From contig CAZVJF010000006.1 in the NCBI GenBank assembly GCA_964627445.1, forward strand, positions 186,001 to 250,000: a stretch of DNA of 64,000 nucleotides, read 5' to 3'. The DNA comes from Luteibaculum sp964627445 (lineage in GTDB: Bacteria; Bacteroidota; Bacteroidia; Flavobacteriales_D; Luteibaculaceae). The translations under genes were made by a program, and so were the position numbers. Below, piece by piece: positions 62,008 through 64,000 of the stretch. How positions within the stretch are numbered: the first letter of the stretch is position 1; the number at the start of each line of letters is the position of its first letter. A model generated the notes under the pieces. That model ran no database searches. It had not been told where the DNA came from and saw only the letters and a program-made list of their open reading frames with translations.

Positions 62008-64000
62008 ATGAAACGCATTTTTCAAGTTCTTCTAGTTACTCTTTTTGTCGGTGTGTCTATGGCGGCCACTGCGCAGTACGCTGCTATTCGCGGACAGGTA
62101 ATAGATGACGCTTCCGGTGAAACCATTATTGGTGCAGCCGTAGTTATTGAAGGAACCACTACAGGTGCTTCAACAGACCTGGATGGTAAGTTCGAAATTA
62201 AAGTAGCGCCTGGAACGTATAATGTAGTATCTACTTTTATCTCGTATTCTCCTATAAAAATCGAAGGCGTTGAGGTGAAAGAAGGTGAAGTTACGGCACT
62301 CGGAACCATTCGTATGGGTGCCAATACCGAGCAGTTAAAGGAAGTGGTGGTTACAGCTAAGGCGGTGCAAAATACCGAGGCTGCCCTAGTTACGATGAAG
62401 CGCAAGTCGGCCAACGTTATCGATGGTATTTCAGCAGCAAGCTTTAAGAAGATTGGTGATTCGGATGCAGCGAGTGCCATGAGTCGTGTTACCGGAGTTT
62501 CGATAGAAGGCGGGAAGTACGTTTTTGTGAGAGGTTTGGGAGACCGTTACACCAAGACTACAGTAAATGGAATGGAAATTCCAGGCTTAGACCCCGACCG
62601 TAACTCGGTGCAATTGGATATTTTTCCAACCAACGTAATCGATAATATTGTGGTAAGCAAGTCCTTTACTGCGGATTTGCCAGCCGATTTTACCGGGGGG
62701 GCAGTAGATATTGCTCTTAAGGATTTTCCCGATCGTAAAACCATGGATGTTGGGGTGAGCTTAGGATACAATCCTAATATGCACTTTCAAAGCGATGCAT
62801 TGACCCAGCGCACAAGTAGTACTGACTTTTTAGGTTTTGACGGAGGATTAAGAGATTTACCGTTCGATGATTCTAAGTCTTTTCCTACCATTAATGATGC
62901 CATTGGAAACCCTACAGGGGAGGACGCTCAGCGCTTTGAGGCTGCTTTAAGAGATTTTAATACGCAAATGGCGGGAACCCGTGCTGGAAATTTATTGAAC
63001 ACAGGACTTTCTTTTGCGGTATCCAACCAAAGAGCGTTGGGTGAGCGTACCCTGGGGTATAGCTTTTCATTGGGTTACCGCAACGAGCTGCAGTACTTTC
63101 AAGATGCACAATATAATTTGTACGGAAAACCAACAGATCCCTCAGAAACCGAACTAGAGCTTTTTGAAGAGCAGGTAGGCGACTTTGCAACACAAAACAC
63201 CTTGGTATCGGCCATGGCAGGGGTTTCGCTTAAGGACGACAAGTCCAAGTATCGTTTGAACCTGCTGCATTTGCAAAATGGAGAGTCAAAAACCGGTGAG
63301 TTCGATTTTACGGCAAACAACCGCGGTACGGTGTTTACTGCAAAGCAATTCAATATAGAATACAGCGAACGTAGCTTAACTAACTTACTGCTTTCTGGTA
63401 ATACGGTGGCAGGTGCCAATAATGAGTGGAACTATACCTGGAAATTTGCACCTACCCGCTCGGTATTGAATGATCCAGACATTCGTTTTTCTCGTGTGAG
63501 AACAGGAGGTGGCACGCCATTTTCAACAGAAGTTGGTCTGCCTGAGCGCATCTGGAGAGAGCTTGAAGAGTACAACTTACCCGCGAAGTTTGATGTGGTT
63601 CGTGATCTAACGATTTCACAGCGCGATGCCAAATTGAAGTTTGGAGCTTCAACCGTGTATAAAGAGCGCGATTTCAATATTTACAATTTCCAGGTAATCC
63701 CAGGAAACACAACTTTTGGATCCAACCCTAGCCCCAACGATATCTTTGTTGAGGAAAACCTCTATGACTCAGAGAACCCTCAGGGCGTTCGCGTTAATCC
63801 ACAGTTTGTGCCCATTAACCCCAACCAGTTTAACTCCAAAGCAGTTAATGTAGGTGCTTATGGGTCGTTAGAATTTCAACCCACACCATTGCTGAAAGCT
63901 ATTGTAGGGCTTCGCGCAGAATTGTACCAGCAGTACTATACCGGTACCAATCAGACTGGAAGTATAGTTCTAGACAACGAACTGCTTTTGGATGACTTGG
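62008..64000 (+). CDS. TonB-dependent outer-membrane receptor, partial (C-terminus off the right edge)
   Basis: The open frame starts MKRIFQVLLVTLFVGVSMAATAQ (signal peptide) and continues beyond the window. Residues about 26-110 form a carboxypeptidase-D-like regulatory domain (IRGQVIDDASGETIIGAAVVIEG, TDLDGKFEIKVAPG). The plug domain follows (AMSRVTGVSIEGGKYVFVRGLGDRYTKT, VNGMEIPGLDPDRNSVQLDI, FPTNVIDNIVVSKSFTADLP, FTGGAVDI), then the start of the barrel. The receptor would import a bulky or scarce nutrient with TonB energy. The ligand is unknown, but the upstream surface lipoprotein may capture it. A near-consensus GACTTTTG -7 element lies 22 bp before the start. Confidence 0.92.
   Translation, partial: MKRIFQVLLVTLFVGVSMAATAQYAAIRGQVIDDASGETIIGAAVVIEGTTTGASTDLDGKFEIKVAPGTYNVVSTFISYSPIKIEGVEVKEGEVTALGTIRMGANTEQLKEVVVTAKAVQNTEAALVTMKRKSANVIDGISAASFKKIGDSDAASAMSRVTGVSIEGGKYVFVRGLGDRYTKTTVNGMEIPGLDPDRNSVQLDIFPTNVIDNIVVSKSFTADLPADFTGGAVDIALKDFPDRKTMDVGVSLGYNPNMHFQSDALTQRTSSTDFLGFDGGLRDLPFDDSKSFPTINDAIGNPTGEDAQRFEAALRDFNTQMAGTRAGNLLNTGLSFAVSNQRALGERTLGYSFSLGYRNELQYFQDAQYNLYGKPTDPSETELELFEEQVGDFATQNTLVSAMAGVSLKDDKSKYRLNLLHLQNGESKTGEFDFTANNRGTVFTAKQFNIEYSERSLTNLLLSGNTVAGANNEWNYTWKFAPTRSVLNDPDIRFSRVRTGGGTPFSTEVGLPERIWRELEEYNLPAKFDVVRDLTISQRDAKLKFGASTVYKERDFNIYNFQVIPGNTTFGSNPSPNDIFVEENLYDSENPQGVRVNPQFVPINPNQFNSKAVNVGAYGSLEFQPTPLLKAIVGLRAELYQQYYTGTNQTGSIVLDNELLLDDL

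Overview
The window looks like a chromosomal segment from a marine-type Bacteroidetes bacterium, most likely order Flavobacteriales. I infer this from the type IX secretion (T9SS) C-terminal sorting domains of both type A and type B, the 'gliding motility-associated' CTD, SusC/TonB-receptor style proteins with a carboxypeptidase-like N-terminal domain, Cys-Asp-rich surface lipoproteins, almost no Shine-Dalgarno sites, and repeated TAnnTTTG -7 promoter elements (one with a well spaced -33 TTG) just upstream of genes. No species can be named from the sequence alone.

Layout. 0-3.35 kb: 5' part of a secreted Cys-rich repeat protein (minus, runs off the left edge). 3.7-5.2 kb: MltF-like lytic transglycosylase (minus), then tRNA-Arg(CCT). 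5.5-10 kb (plus): a membrane four-helix-bundle sensor protein, then a compact signalling operon of a five-PAS sensor, a soluble histidine kinase with a 21-residue repeat coiled coil, and a stand-alone receiver. 10.1-11.7 kb: LVIVD-type lipoprotein with a poly-Asp tail. 11.8-18 kb (minus): dinB, a RhuM remnant, a second dnaE, a DoxX protein, a DUF5362-like protein and a tiny PspC protein. 18-24.5 kb: a PAS histidine kinase, a secreted Ig-like T9SS protein, an Rrf2 regulator and an ArnT-like glycosyltransferase. 24.5-30.6 kb (plus): a TPP riboswitch and the thiamine operon thiS-thiC-tenI/thiE-like-thiD-thiE-thiG-thiH. 30.6-48.6 kb: surface/adhesin block with an OMP, a 2827-residue Ig-repeat adhesin (type B CTD), a small protein with a PID-like C-terminal anchor, and two related T9SS proteins (minus). 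48.7-53.4 kb (minus): endonuclease/phosphatase-fold protein, two lipoproteins and a conserved protein of unknown function. 53.5-59 kb: MBL-fold hydrolase, catalytically degenerate dihydroorotase, BatA-like protein, TIGR02757 protein and LolD. 59.1-64 kb (plus): sucC, a surface lipoprotein with apparently optimised codon use, and the first part of a TonB-dependent receptor.

How the genes fit together. The thiamine cluster makes both the pyrimidine (ThiC, ThiD) and thiazole (ThiS, ThiG, ThiH) halves and joins them (ThiE), under TPP feedback; thiF and thiL are not in the window. DinB and the PHP-degenerate DnaE form a likely translesion pair that a truncated RhuM gene now interrupts. The PAS/kinase/receiver operon has no DNA-binding output and is probably a phosphorelay acting on protein partners.

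I did not find a clear, self-contained, undescribed defence or biosynthetic system. The most unusual items are the exact 351-bp PAS amplification feeding a kinase whose coiled coil is built from 21-residue units, the terminator that encodes the C-terminus of an oppositely oriented membrane-anchored protein, the triplicated 429-bp adhesin module, the metal-ligand-less dihydroorotase and PHP domains, and near-leaderless promoter arrangements.
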